NCBI GenBank assembly: GCA_024036415.1
Contig: JAMWET010004999.1
Coordinates: 1-64,000 of the forward strand
Direction of reading: 5' to 3'
Length of the DNA: 64,000 nt
Source of the DNA: Prochilodus magdalenae
Lineage: Eukaryota > Chordata > Actinopteri > Characiformes > Prochilodontidae
Shown here one piece after another: positions 10,561 through 21,391 of the stretch (within the stretch, counting starts at the first letter, position 1; every line of letters begins with the position of its first letter). A program made the translations under genes and the position numbers. The notes below the pieces were generated by a model. The model was not told the DNA's origin. It did no database searches and saw only the letters and a program-made list of their open reading frames with translations.

Positions 10561-12329
10561 TCTGCTCCTATGCACAAATAACAGACACAAAGAGCAGCTG
10601 TTACTTTCCTTCAGTCCAGGTATAATTCACACCTGCACCATTATCCATACAGACGTATATCACACTGAAATGAATAAACTGTTCATAAAGACAAACTTTA
10701 TGAACAGTGGGGGAGGGACGATGTCTCAGAGAAAGCCTGGAGGAGCTTTTAAAGAAGACAACCCGAACAAATAAAACCGTATTCTGCTCTTCATTCAGTC
10801 AGACATCCAACACTGCTTCAAACGAGTGAGCTGACTTTCCTTTTAGACATAACGGCTGTTTGCGGTGAGGGAAAAACAGACCGGAGACGTTTGTTTTATT
10901 ATAATTCCATTATTTTAGAACCTAAATTACAGATATGTCTATTTATTCGTCTACAGCTAGGATTATCTTTATTTAAGGATAAGTACAGTCACTTAATATT
11001 CCTGCCCATAAACGAAAAATAATTGTTTCAGCGCGGGTAATATAATACACGGTTTCAGGTTTACTGTTCTTCTTTTCATCCAAAAAATAATTGAAATATG
11101 GACTAATTTGGTTTATTTCGCAGTATATTATTTATGAGAGATGAAAGACGAAGGGTCCTGCTACTGAAGAAGCTGTTAAAGTGAAATTAAAAAGACAGAC
11201 TGTAAGTGCTAATGTTTAGCGTAAATACCTGCTGCTGCCCGGCGCTATATTCTGTAATAAAATCAGGCTCCAGTTCAGATCGATCATCATACGCCCTGCC
11301 TCTTTTAGTTCAGAAATATGTTCCTGTGACTCTGCTGACTTTCTAAATGAGGAGGACATCAGATCTGAAACGTATGCAGATTGATTTACTGATTACTAGA
11401 TAATGTACATGGAGGAAAAAAACATGAACTAAAGTCGAATCGTTGACCAGGGCGGGCAAATCCGTGACTAAAAGCAGTGTTTTTAAAGGTGCTGTAAAAT
11501 GGAAAGCTGTATTTACATTGTCGTAGGTGAATAAGCAAAGTTCAGTTTATAGGACTGACACACCATGAACCTCAAACACTGTTGTTAGAAAATCCATAAA
11601 CCCTCAATTACATCAACCTCATTGCTGCATAGGAAAACTAAAGGGAACATTTTTGAAGTGGCTAATCTGTAAAAATGTGTTTTCAGATTTGATTAAATTT
11701 TTGTTTTATGATCTATGAATCAAATGGAAAGTCAGTATTTAATAAGCTGTGTGTATAGATGCTTCTTATTAATTAACAAGCAACATGAAAGTGTTATTTA
11801 TGTGTTAAATGGATTAAAGTTCTTATCTTGTTAAAACAGTCCAACTGTGCAGACATTCTACACCACAGACCTGTTTAGTCACTGTGCTTGTAAGACTTTT
11901 AGAGACTTGGCAACAGACCAAGCAGTTCATTCATTGGTGGCATACATTTCTTTTGGTTTAAACTCTGTTCAGGGTTGAGTATGTGAGTTCTCTTGTTTGT
12001 GCTTGGTTTATTAGGACTTAGAATTGGTATTACATTAAGTTCTGATAAGTTGGGAAATCTGTGTCATTTTTACTGGTTATGCTAAAATAGTGTTTTTTGT
12101 TTTTTTTTTTAAAAGAGGGTGGAGTAATTTAAATAGCTTTAAGTAGTTTATTTTTGGTAATTAGTCTTAATTTGTAATAAGGAAACATAAGGGAACTATA
12201 ACAATGTCGAAAGAGGACATTTCTGGAAGTGATTACTCTTGTTGATATAGAACAGAAGAATCATTTCTTAGTTAAAGGCATCACAAAGGGAGAAATGGTA
12301 TAAGAGAGACTTTTGGCTAATCTTCTTGA
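10561..12329. other. No gene recognised
   Basis: I see no conserved exon, RNA gene or transposon signature. The stretch is AT-rich unique-looking sequence. If the channel-like unit B once had upstream exons they would lie here, but I could not recognise any. Confidence 0.4.
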
Positions 12330-13080
12330 TTAGATTAGATTCAACTTTATTGTCATTGTGCAGAGTACAGGTACAGAGCCAATGAAATGCAGTTAGCATC
12401 TAACCAGAAGTGCAAGTACAGTATTATTTACATAAAGAGCCGAAATAATAAATATATACATATATAAGCATATCTATATACATATATATGAATGTATAGA
12501 GCAGCATTTACAATGAATGTTTCAACTGTAAGAGTAGTGCAAGTAGACAGTATGTACACAATGAAAATAACATCTGAGGTAGAGATAATATGAGAACAGT
12601 ATGTAAACATGAGTGTACAGTATGTAAACACTAGTTTACGGTAGGCTTGGTGATGAATAAAGTGCAGTAACAGTACAGAAGGTGCAAAGATGCAGTAGAG
12701 GGAGTGCAATGTAAATTAAAGTGTCCGTGCAGCGTTCATGAGACACACAGCCTCATGAAAAAAACTGTTCTTAAGTCTGCTGGTGCGGGAGCGGAGGCTC
12801 CTGTAGCGCCTGCCAGATGGGAGGAGGGTGAAAAGACCATGATTCGGGTGGGAAACGTCCTTGATGATATTCCTCGCCCTGCCCAGGCAGCGCTTATGAT
12901 AGATGTCCTGAATGGTGGGTAACTGGGTGCCTGTGATACGTTGAGCCATTTTCACCACCCACTGGAGTGCCCTGCGGTCAGCAGCGCAGCAGTTGCCGTA
13001 CCATACAGAGATGCCGTTGGTGAGTATGCTCTCAATGGTGCAGCGGTAGAAGTTCACCAGGATCCTTGAGGTTCCAGCTA
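12330..13080 (-). mobile_element. 3' fragment of a LINE (L2/CR1/Rex-like)
   Basis: The minus strand encodes the very C-terminal part of a non-LTR reverse transcriptase: ILTNGISVWYGNCCAADRRA, then AQRITGTQLPTIQDIYHKRC, then HGLFTLLPSGRRYRSLRSR. These signatures are typical of the end of fish LINE ORF2 proteins. A 3' tail follows with AATAAAG and an end in repeated GAATCTAATCTAATC. An AT-rich run is inserted within the tail (about 12,440-12,490). The endonuclease and the RT palm are absent, as usual for a 5'-truncated copy. The high-coordinate edge at about 13,080 abuts a retrovirus-like fragment in the opposite orientation. Confidence 0.8.
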
Positions 13081-14050
13081 TGGATGAGAATTCTACAGAA
13101 AGCTGGAATTGAGTGTACAATTCCGACAAATGTACATCCTGATATTCTTATTGAGCCACTGGGAGAGGAAGAAAACCAGAGGGCCTATGTGTCAAGAGCC
13201 CACCAAGTGTCGAGGAATGTCACAGGAAATGACCCTTATTCCCAGATGGCGAGGTCGATTTTGTGAGCCAAAATACAGAAGGGGCTGCCCCTACCAGTGA
13301 GGAGCAAACTGGCAGAGGTGATTGGTCTTGAAAGCATGGGAAAAGGTGTATATGGATCATAAAGCCCATCAAGAGGGGAGATATTGGAAAAAGGAACACG
13401 ATCAGAAAGACCAAGATCAGGAGACTCTCAGGAAACTTAATCAAATACAGCCGGTGAATAAAAAGAAGACAGACAAGAAGCAGCACTAGCCATACAGAGT
13501 CTCTGCCAAATCAACCGCAGCCAAGTCAGGTTCAGCCTCAGTCATCCCAGCCATCACCGGTGCTCCCAGTTGTTTCTTACCCACAGTCAGTTTTTGGTCA
13601 AGTGCAGACCTGGAGAGGAAGATGTTGAGGAAATTTTAGAAAGAGGAGGAAGATTTTTTTCAGAATTTCCAACAATTCTCAGAAGGACTGCTATAATATG
13701 CTATAATTGTGGACAGTCTGGCCACTTTTCCCGTGAATGCAACATGCTAGGGGGGAACTTTAGAGGAGGATTTAGGGGCCAACCAAGGCCATCCGGGCGA
13801 ATCCTTATAGGGAGAATCCTTATAGGGGCCCGGAACCGGCATTTTAGAGCTGCCCAGAGGACCTGAAAGGGGGGTGTCGTCTGGTGGCATCAGGGCCGGA
13901 GAGAGAGATCCAATAATAGAAGTGAAAATAAATAATCAATCATTGAAAGTGATAGCGGAGCTGCTTTCACCTGTATTCAGCCTGAAGATGTTATACATCT
14001 CCCCATGTCTGGTCAGTGGATTCGAAGAGTTGGGTTTGAGGTAGTGAAAT
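13081..14050 (+). pseudogene. Retrovirus-like gag/protease remnant
   Basis: A decayed plus-strand fragment of an LTR retroelement of retroviral type. In order it shows a capsid-end-like stretch (NDPYSQMARSIL, then GLPLPVRSKLAEVIGL, then YMDHKAHQ), a proline/glutamine-rich linker, one zinc knuckle of nucleocapsid type ([14 protein letters not shown], a CX2CX4HX4C pattern, near 13,707-13,748), then an aspartic-protease-like start with DSGAAFT near 13,955. Stops and frame changes separate these parts, and nothing downstream of the protease start is recognisable because an unrelated Tc1-like fragment follows. Whether it belonged to an endogenous retrovirus or to a Gypsy-type element is open. The copy is dead. 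Confidence 0.65.
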
Positions 14051-14089
14051 AGCTGATTTAGTGGAAAATACATATTTGGTCACCCAAAT

Positions 14090-14400
14090 TCACCCAAATT
14101 TCTGGCTCTCACAAACCTGTAACACTGTCCTCCACTCGTTACTGTTATAAATGGCACCTGTTTGACCTCGATATCTGTATAAAAGACACCTGTCTACAGC
14201 TATAAGCAGTCAGACTCCAAACTCAACAATGGCCAAGACCAAAGAGCTGTCAAAAGACACCTGGATAAAAAATTGTAGACCTGCACAAGGCTGGGAACTG
14301 TGAATCTACAATAAGCAAGAGCAAGCAGGTTGGTGTAAAAAATCAACCGTGAGAGCGATTGTAAGAAAATGGAACACATACAAGACTATTGATAATCTCC
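14090..14400 (+). mobile_element. Tc1-like element fragment (transposase N-terminus)
   Basis: The sequence matches the 5' untranslated part and the start of a fish Tc1-like transposase (TDR type). ATGGCCAAGACCAAAGAGCT gives MAKTKELSKDT, followed after frame changes by AGxxES and an S-T-V-R-A-I-V-R-K-W helix-turn-helix end, up to YKTIDNL. No terminal inverted repeat or catalytic DDE part remains. It is a short, heavily mutated fragment adjoining the retrovirus-like remnant on its left. Confidence 0.7.
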
Positions 14401-16489
14401 AAAAGGCTCTGACTTTCCCCTGTACTCGCCTGGCGGAAGATTTTCAATTAGACAAGCAGGATGCATGTTCTTTTTCTTCCCCTTCCTCTTCTCTTTCCCT
14501 TTCTTGTGTTCATAATTGCTCCTATACACTCTTTCTTACGAATTGTAAGAAATGTGGATGTGTACGTTCTTGTGAAATTACCTGTCATTTCACACAAATT
14601 TGCCATATTTGTTTGCATAACAAGGTTCTCAAAAGCTTATCTCAAAAAACTAAGTGCATGTAGCTATGTGTCCAGAAGCTACAAGGAATTTTAGGGTGAA
14701 AGACTTTGTCTTTGTTAATGTGAATGTTGGCTGAAGTACTGGAAATTATTTGTGGAAATCATATTAGAGATCTGCAGTGTGGATTCAAATTGAGTATGAT
14801 GAGTCATGAAATTGTGTTATTGTGAAAAAGTGAAAAAAGAACTGAAGATGGTTGTCTAACTTGTTGCCAGAATACTGGAGGGTTGCTGGTCGATCTGTAC
14901 TTCACTGGACCCCCAGGGTGTTAGACTCAGATACTGGACAGTTGCTGGTGGATCAGTAGAAATGCTTGCTGGGTTAAAGCTTTAATGGTGGGTTGAGAGA
15001 CAGAACAGAGTGAGAATTGTTGGATTTCGGTCGTGGATATGTCGTGGACTAAGACATGGAAAGACAAAGTGGTGTTTTGGTGTGATGTACAATTTATGTA
15101 TGGTTATTGCAGGTTGTGTGTTATGGGTAAGTAGGACAACGGCTGTTGTTTGAAGAACTGCTAATGAAGGTAATTTTATCAGTAGTGCGGAATAGTAAAA
15201 TGGAGGTTTTTAGGACTTTGCAAACTGTATGGAAACAATCAATGAGTGAGTCAATTTGTAATTTAGAACATTACAATAATGCAATATGTTGTGCTTTGTA
15301 TGAAATGCATTAGGTGTGTGTGTGTGTGTATATAAATTAGTTATTTACTACAGTCCTAGGAATGGCACACTTCGTTGACACTTCGGTGCCGGGTCATTTC
15401 CTCTCGTGGGTCCCAGACTCAGGAAAATGGAGAGTTATTGGTGTATCAATGGTCCACTGGATGATATGGTTGCTAGATCAGTATACTGGAGCTTTTAACT
15501 GATATGTAGCATAAGTGGACACCTACTGGGAATATGAAATGGAAGTCGTGTGTTGTTACATTCATGTGTAGGTCAATGGAGTGATATTGGGTTTGTGAAA
15601 GTGGGCCAATGTTTTATGTGTATGCAACATGTAAAATGTTTGTAATAGCTAATTTTATTGTCTTGAGTGTGAATTGTATGCTGATTTAAATATAATAAAA
15701 TATGCCAGCAATGATGTGTTGTGCGCACACACAGAACACAAAGTTAATTAGTATTTGTAAGGGTAACAATGACAGTAGTAAATGTGTTTAATATGATTAT
15801 ATGAAAATATATCATGGGTTACTGAACTGAAGGCATGCCAAAACCAAGAAATGCTTAAGATTTCTGGGGGCACAAAGGACATATTTCATTACATGGTGCT
15901 ATGTTAAGTAATGTAAGTTAGTTACAAAGCGTTTTGAAATTAATTAATTCCTGAAAATCTAAGCAAATGTGAGAGAGATGTTCAGCCAGGGGCTTATTAA
16001 AACAAGTATCTATGAACTGTGGTTATAAAAGTGAACTGAGTTGTTTGCTTAACAGAGCAGTTTTCTGATAAGGCAATATCTTGTATATGAAAACAGAATT
16101 GAAGTTACATACAGGACAATGGCGTGAGACTGATGCTATGAAAGGTTGTGTAAGGTAGTAAATTAGGTTGTGTTAGAAATGCTAGCTATTTTACTGTAGA
16201 TGGTGTTAGGTAGTATTAAAAGGGTAAAGAAGTGTGTCAATTTAGCAGAGTAGGCTTCTAAGTGCTGTTTACCTGTTTAACCACTAGATATTTATGGACA
16301 TGGTTTAAAACGCAGAATAAGGAACCTTTTTCATAGAAGTTTAAACAAACAAAGCTTTACTAGTTCAGGTAGCTCAGCTTATTTTTAGGCTACATATTAT
16401 GTATGGTATTAGCAATTGCAGAATAATCACAAGCATTAGCATAATTTAAAGTTTGAATTTAAAGAAATATAATAAGGCAAATGTCCACA
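14401..16489. other. No gene; GT-rich strand with short diverged repeats
   Basis: No recognisable protein is encoded. The open frames around 14,349-14,694 have no domain I can name. A short motif, ACTGGA followed by GTTGCTGGT, occurs twice near 14,875 and 14,935, and a related form lies near 15,420-15,460. This suggests remnants of a repeated unit such as an LTR or satellite. A short (TG)n tract lies near 15,315. Confidence 0.4.
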
Positions 16490-17133
16490 CATGTTCAATT
16501 ACAACAACTTTATTACAAAAGCGGCAATGCAAACAAACTAACCAAAAAAACAACAACGTCTTTTTAATGTAAGAACCTTAAGCAAACAATGCATAAAGTA
16601 ATGTTTGCCTACTAAAAGGTTTTAATGACAGTGAACTTACAAAAAGTTAGTGCTGCTTGGGCTCATAGTGGTCTCCTGCCGAGCCACTTGGATGTGCTGT
16701 TGGCCCAGAGTGGTCCGTTTCAGTGCTGCTCAGACCGGTTGCGGCTGATTGGATAATGTGAGCAATGTGGAGCGCATCATCAAATGACACACAGGCAGAC
16801 CATAGTCCCAGAAAGTGCTCCTCAAGTTTTTCTAGGTTCTCCAAGGCAAGTCGTACCTCTGCAGGTAAGATGTCAGGGGGAAATTGTTAATTAGAAAATT
16901 TTCAATGTACTTCTTAGGTGGCTTGGCCGCACTGCTGGAGAGCAGTTGTTTTTTTCAAATGGTCGGGCCCAGATCTCCATGGTGGCCCAGATCTCCAGAG
17001 CGTGAACGGGACCAGTGACGGAGCTCAACCACACATTTGATAGTTGCCAGCCCTGTCAAGAATGTCTAAGCCTGCGGTGTGACTGAAGGTACTGCTTACA
17101 GAGGTAGTGAGTTGAATTTTGCCCTCTAATGAT
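16490..17133 (-). pseudogene. 3' part of a small gene split by two transposon insertions
   Basis: This is the 3' end of a minus-strand intronless unit whose start lies at 27,608. The last frame (16,647-16,844) includes ENLEKLEEHFLGLWSACVSF and ALHIAHIIQSA and stops at TAA 16,647-16,649. A polyA signal AATAAAG follows (plus-strand CTTTATT at 16,508-16,514). Between 16,850 and 17,133 the frame is interrupted, so the product is not intact even if the insertions are ignored. The high-coordinate end (17,126-17,133, CTAATGAT) is the target duplicated by the hAT element. Function is unknown. Confidence 0.55.
17126..17133. repeat. Target-site duplication of the hAT element, left copy
   Basis: CTAATGAT directly precedes the element start (TAGGGGTGC) and is repeated exactly at 19,921-19,928 after the element end (GCATCCCTA). 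Eight bases is the expected length for hAT elements. Confidence 0.92.
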
Positions 17134-19920
17134 TAGGGGTGCACGATGATATCGGTTTTATATCCACATCGGCCGATAACTGCTTTTTTTTTTTTCATCG
17201 GCATCGGGCCGATGCTTACATTTGGCCGATATTTCAAACCGATATTTGCTGACGCATTTAATGTACGCCGGAAGAAGCCCGGGCGACGCTAGCCTGTTAT
17301 GCTAGAGCAGAGCAGCGCAGCTAAAATGTCGGCGGTGTGGAAGTTTTTCAAAGTGAGTGAGCAGGACGTAAAGCATGCCATTTGCAACACTTGCTCAGCT
17401 AACGTCTTGCGTGGAGGGAGCAAAGTAAGAAATTTTAACACCACCAATTTAATTACACATTTGAAGGCCACCTGACAAATATACAGAGTACATACGGGTA
17501 AAAGAGGAGACTCGAACAGCACCACGCACACCAGCGAAACCTGCCACTACTCAGCCTATTGACGAGCTCCTTCAAAAATCTAAGAAATTCGACAAAAACA
17601 GTCCTAAAGCTACAGCTATCACAGCAAAGGTGATGGAATTCATCGCTCTAGATGATCAGCCGTTCTCGGTGGTGGAGGACGTTGGGTTTCGACGGCTGCT
17701 CGAGCATCTTGAGCCTCGGTACACCATACCTAGCCGGCGTTACTTTTCCGACGTAGCCCTGCCGGAGCTACACAGCTTGGTGGCGACTCGCGTTCACAAG
17801 CTGATTAATGATAATGTGACCGCCATTAGCTTGACCACCGACATCTGATGTGAGTCCTATCAGCATTCTCAGTTTAACCGCGCAGTGGATAGACAACAAC
17901 TTCGAATTGCAAAAGGCAGTTCTGCACGCACAAGAATGCTCTGGGTCACACACAAGCTCGGCACTCTCTGTGGCGTTTGAGAATATGTTTGAAACATGGA
18001 AGATTTCTAAGGAAAATATACATGTTGTGTTGCGTGACAATGCACGTAACATTGCAAAAGCTATGGTGGAATGCGGGGTTCCGAGCTTGCCTTGTATGGC
18101 CCACACGCTACAGCTCGCTGTAAATGACGGTGTGTTCTCTCAGCGCAGTATCTCGGATGTAATTGCGGTTAGCAGGCGGATAGTTGGCCATTTCAAGCAC
18201 TTGCATTTAGCCATCTCTCGTCTCGGAACTATTCAAACGGAGGTGGGTTTGCAGCCGAAAGCACTTCAACAAGACGTTTCTACTCGATGGAACAGTACGT
18301 TCTACATGTTGCAAACCTTGCTGGAGCAGAAGAGAGCAACGCGGTGCTTACGCCGCAGATTTCGAGTTACCAGCTACTCTCACGGCTTCTCAATGGAGTT
18401 TAATTGAAAACATAGTCACACTCCTTGCTCCTTTCGAAGAGCTAACCAGAGAGATTTGCCAGTCTGATGCCTTGGCATCAAACGTGATTCCTTCAGTCAA
18501 CGCTCTCAAACGGCTGTTAAGTAAGAGTGCTCACTCTGACTTTGGAGTTAAAACGAGCAAAAACGCTCTGTTAGAAGCTGTAAACACACGCTTTAGTGAT
18601 ATTTACACAGAGCCTCTGTACTGCGTTGCTACAATTGTCGACCCAAGATACAAAGATCGCTATTTTGCAGCAGAAGTGAATCTACAGGCGCACGAAATGT
18701 TCCAATCCGAGATGGAGAAAGCATCGAGTGAGCGCTCAGAGCAAACGAGTGAGCGCTCAGAGCAAACAAGTGAGCTACAAGACCGTCCGCGAGAAAAAAG
18801 AGCTTGTGCGTATTATGAAGCGACGTGCTCCCTCTTTGATATGTACAACGAAATTCTGGAAGAAACACAGGCCCCTCAGGAAAACACCCAGACAACAACT
18901 GAGGTGAGCTAATATCATAGGAAAAAGCTTTTTTTTTTTTTTTTAATAATAATTGCCAACAATAAGAATCTAATGCTTCAAATGTGTTCATTATTTAGAC
19001 ATTAGTGAAGTAGTTATTTCCAAAAACTGAAATTGTTGATGCAGTATTTTAATGTTTCAGTCTTATTTTGTATATTAAATAGACAAATGTATACCTGTAT
19101 ATCTTGTATGTATGTTTATTGATCAGGTGCAGGGATTCCTGTCAGAAGCTCCAGTATCAAGGAAAGAAAGCCCACTGCAGTACTGGAATAACAACAAAAG
19201 TCGATTCCCTACTATTGCCAAAGTAGCACGGAAGTTCCTGTCCGCTCCATCCACTAGTGTTGACAGCGAGAGGTTATTTAGTGCAACTAGCAACGTGATC
19301 AATGAAAAGAGGAACAGAATTGCATGTGATAAAGCAGAGATGCTTCTGTTTGCCAAGAAAAACCTTCCTCTCCTTCTGAAAAAAATAGACTGATGAACTT
19401 CTAGGAAAAAAAATGTTCAGATTTTTTTTATTTTTTGATAGTGTGAAAAAGCACAAAGGCAGTTCTGAAGGATTATTTCTGTACTACTGTATTACTAAAG
19501 GTCCACTGGCATTTGTTTACATTTAAGTTAATTTCAAATTAAGTTAATTTAAGTTTAAATTCATTTTCATTTATTTATTCATTTAATTTCATTTTATTCA
19601 TTTAATTTAATATTTTATTTAACTTTTTTTTAAAAGTTTAAACCATGAATAGTCTAAATAAGGACCAGTTATCTGACTAAATATGACTAGCAATTTTCTC
19701 AGGAGACAACTTTTCATTTTATTTGCACACAGATGGTTGAAACCTACAATGTTATGCAAATAAAGGTCACATTTATTCATTAACAATGTGGGGCATCTTA
19801 TCTTACTGTATTTTTTAAATGTCCATGTATATCGGCATCGGCATCGGCATCTGCAGATATGTACAGGTATAATATCGGATATCGGCATCGGCTCATAATT
19901 ACCATATCGGCGCATCCCTA
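17134..19920 (+). mobile_element. Full-length BED-type hAT DNA transposon
   Basis: A 2,787-bp element bounded by short terminal inverted repeats (TAGGGGTGC at the left, GCATCCCTA at the right) and by a perfect 8-bp duplication CTAATGAT. Subterminal regions at both ends carry repeated ATCGGC/GCCGAT motifs (17,160-17,245 and 19,830-19,905), probably transposase binding sites. It encodes one transposase in two exons on the plus strand. The coding part is broken at three or more places, so this copy could move only with help from another source. It sits inside the small minus-strand unit whose other parts lie at 19,929-20,075 and 27,550-27,608. Confidence 0.93.
17325..19393 (+). pseudogene. hAT transposase (ZBED type), two exons, frameshifted
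   Basis: The transposase starts with a BED zinc finger (MSAVWKFFKVSEQD, then CNTC at 17,383-17,394 and THLK). After a frameshift at about 17,470 it continues through FIALDDQPFSVVEDVGF, IPSRRYFSDVALPEL and the SLTTDI block (stop at about 17,846). It then resumes from 17,850 (ISILSLTAQWID, MAHTLQLAVN, RWNSTFYMLQTL), and again after a frame change at about 18,340 from 18,400 (YCVATIVDPRYKDRYFA). Exon 1 ends at a GTGAGC donor at about 18,904. Exon 2 (about 19,127-19,393) starts after GATCAG and encodes the dimerisation region with SVDSERLFSATSNV, ending LLLKKID and TGA. A 21-bp in-frame tandem repeat (SERSEQT twice) lies at 18,727-18,768. The missing bases at the TTDI stop would normally encode the conserved W-S-S. 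Confidence 0.88.
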
Positions 19921-19928
19921 CTAATGAT
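19921..19928. repeat. Target-site duplication of the hAT element, right copy
   Basis: CTAATGAT, identical to 17,126-17,133, follows the last base of the element. The surrounding sequence continues the split minus-strand unit. Confidence 0.92.
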
Positions 19929-20075
19929 CTTGTTGAGAGCTCTGTGAAGGCGTATGATGACAGCACCTGGACCACGTGAATCTGCCTCTCCCACAGCTGC
20001 AGTGTAATTTTGAAGTGAGTAAGTTGAAGAACTCTCTGCTGTTCACAGAAAACTTCACGGGGGAGACGCTGTGAA
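19929..20075 (-). pseudogene. Middle part of the split small gene
   Basis: This 147-bp piece lies between the hAT element and the Gypsy element. On the minus strand it continues the reading that starts at 27,608: the first codons here complete HSVSPVKFSVNSREFF, then the frame changes to KITLQLWERQIHVV and LSSYAFTELSTRSL before the hAT insertion. Its high-coordinate end (TGAA, 20,072-20,075) is duplicated at 27,550-27,553 by the LTR element. Without the insertions it forms one continuous stretch with the flanks. Confidence 0.5.
20072..20075. repeat. 4-bp target-site duplication of the Gypsy element, left copy
   Basis: TGAA precedes TGTTGC, the low-coordinate end of the LTR element, and recurs at 27,550-27,553 just after GCAACA. 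Because the LTR ends share a TG/CA context, a 5-bp reading (TGAAT) cannot be fully excluded. Confidence 0.75.
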
Positions 20076-20471
20076 TGTTGCACTTTTGAACAAACTTGAC
20101 TCTGTGGACCTTTTCTTCGTTCTTCTTGCAACTTTATTTGCCCTTGTGTTGTGTTAGAGCTGTTTTTACACGAAGCTATTAGCACCACTCTTTCCAGCAC
20201 ATTCTACTCAAGCTCTCCCTCTCTCTAGCTTCTCTACTCTCTTACACAGAGCCCCTCCTCTCATAAGCACCTCCTCAGTAACCTAGAACTCCACCCACAG
20301 CAATATTAACAATAATAAAAGAAAGAAATAGATAATATTTAAAGCATAAATGATTTTTTTTTAAAAAAAATTAAATTAAAATTAAATTCTCTCTAACAAA
20401 TTAAATGTGTCCCCTCAGTGGGGTTACAAACAAAAATAAATTTATACACTGGTATTTACCAAGTCGCAACA
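20076..20471 (-). repeat. 3' LTR of the Gypsy element
   Basis: 396 bp, nearly identical to 27,130-27,549. It runs from TGTTGCACTTTTGA to AAGTCGCAACA on the plus strand, so on the coding strand it begins TGTTGCGACTTGG. Differences from the 5' LTR are concentrated in A/T-rich runs and one T-rich insertion. Confidence 0.9.
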
Positions 20472-20490
20472 CCCTCCCCCACTAAAAAAA
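20472..20490 (-). other. Polypurine tract of the Gypsy element
   Basis: On the minus strand the bases just upstream of the 3' LTR read AGTGGGGGAGGG, directly followed by the LTR start TGTTGCGAC. This is the expected plus-strand primer site for reverse transcription. Confidence 0.75.
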
Positions 20491-21391
20491 ATGTGGTCAA
20501 ACATTTTCTTCCCATCTTTTGGTGTAAATAGCTAGCAACATTTTTGACAACCGAACACTTAACAAATAACAAGTGTGTGTTCCCACAAGCATTACATATC
20601 ATGCAATGGCGAGTCTATAGTATTCTCTTTCTTCTTTTTTTTTTCTCATAGCAACAGTACAAAACTAAATGTTCATAGTCCATTAGTACTGGTGGGTTGA
20701 TGGTCCAATGAAGTATTGGTGGGCCCCCCAATCTTCACTTTGGGACAAGGAAAATTCCATATTCACCCAAACATATGTATTGACATATATTATCAAGCTA
20801 TGCATTCCAAACTCAACATAAGTACACACACAACGGCTTCATGTACTCCTGCTTATAAACTACACTATAGTACAGCTAAGAAGATAATCTCTCACTGTCG
20901 GATTCAGTTATCTCTTACATTCTGTGTTGGATATATCATTAACTAGAACACTATTATGAACTTTAACTGTGTTCAGTAAATTTATACTGTTTCCAAAATT
21001 ACTAGCATATCTATCCATCACAAATAAGGATACATTATAATGAGATTGTGGAGAGTTTCTTGACTTGCTTCTAATGGCTCCTTAACACTGGTTTTTCAGA
21101 TCTTCATCTGCCGAAAGGTTGGTTGGCCTAGCTGATCATAGGTGTAGACGCGCGCGTGGACATCTTACTCTCTTAGGCCTGTCTCCCATGTTTCTGCATC
21201 CTGTTCTTTCACTCTCCAGTTCGAACATGGGGACTTCTGGATCTTTCATCCATTCCATGAGTCTCTTCCACTTGTTCTTCTCCTACATGATCCTCAAGCT
21301 CGACTGTTCCCTCATCAGGCACCTCCTTGATTGTTTCTCCTTGTTAGACAGAACTCCTCTGCCTCCACATTAAGGGGTGGATCCGCATGTC
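20491..21391 (-). pseudogene. Pol C-terminal tail and 3' untranslated region of the Gypsy element
   Basis: The minus strand near 21,119-21,390 gives an acidic stretch followed by a basic reading RPKRVRCPRARL and, in another frame, TYDQLGQPT. This kind of tail closes the pol polyprotein in many Gypsy-type elements of fish. From 20,491 to about 21,110 I see no coding block and no env-like features. The tail is frame-broken. Confidence 0.5.

Noticed and set aside
12704..12922. A 72-codon plus-strand frame as a small gene
   Set aside because: It is antisense to the C-terminal coding part of the LINE fragment.
19619..20200. A 193-codon minus-strand open frame
   Set aside because: It runs through the Gypsy 3' LTR, the middle piece of the split gene and the end of the hAT element, so it is a chance fusion of three unrelated sequences.
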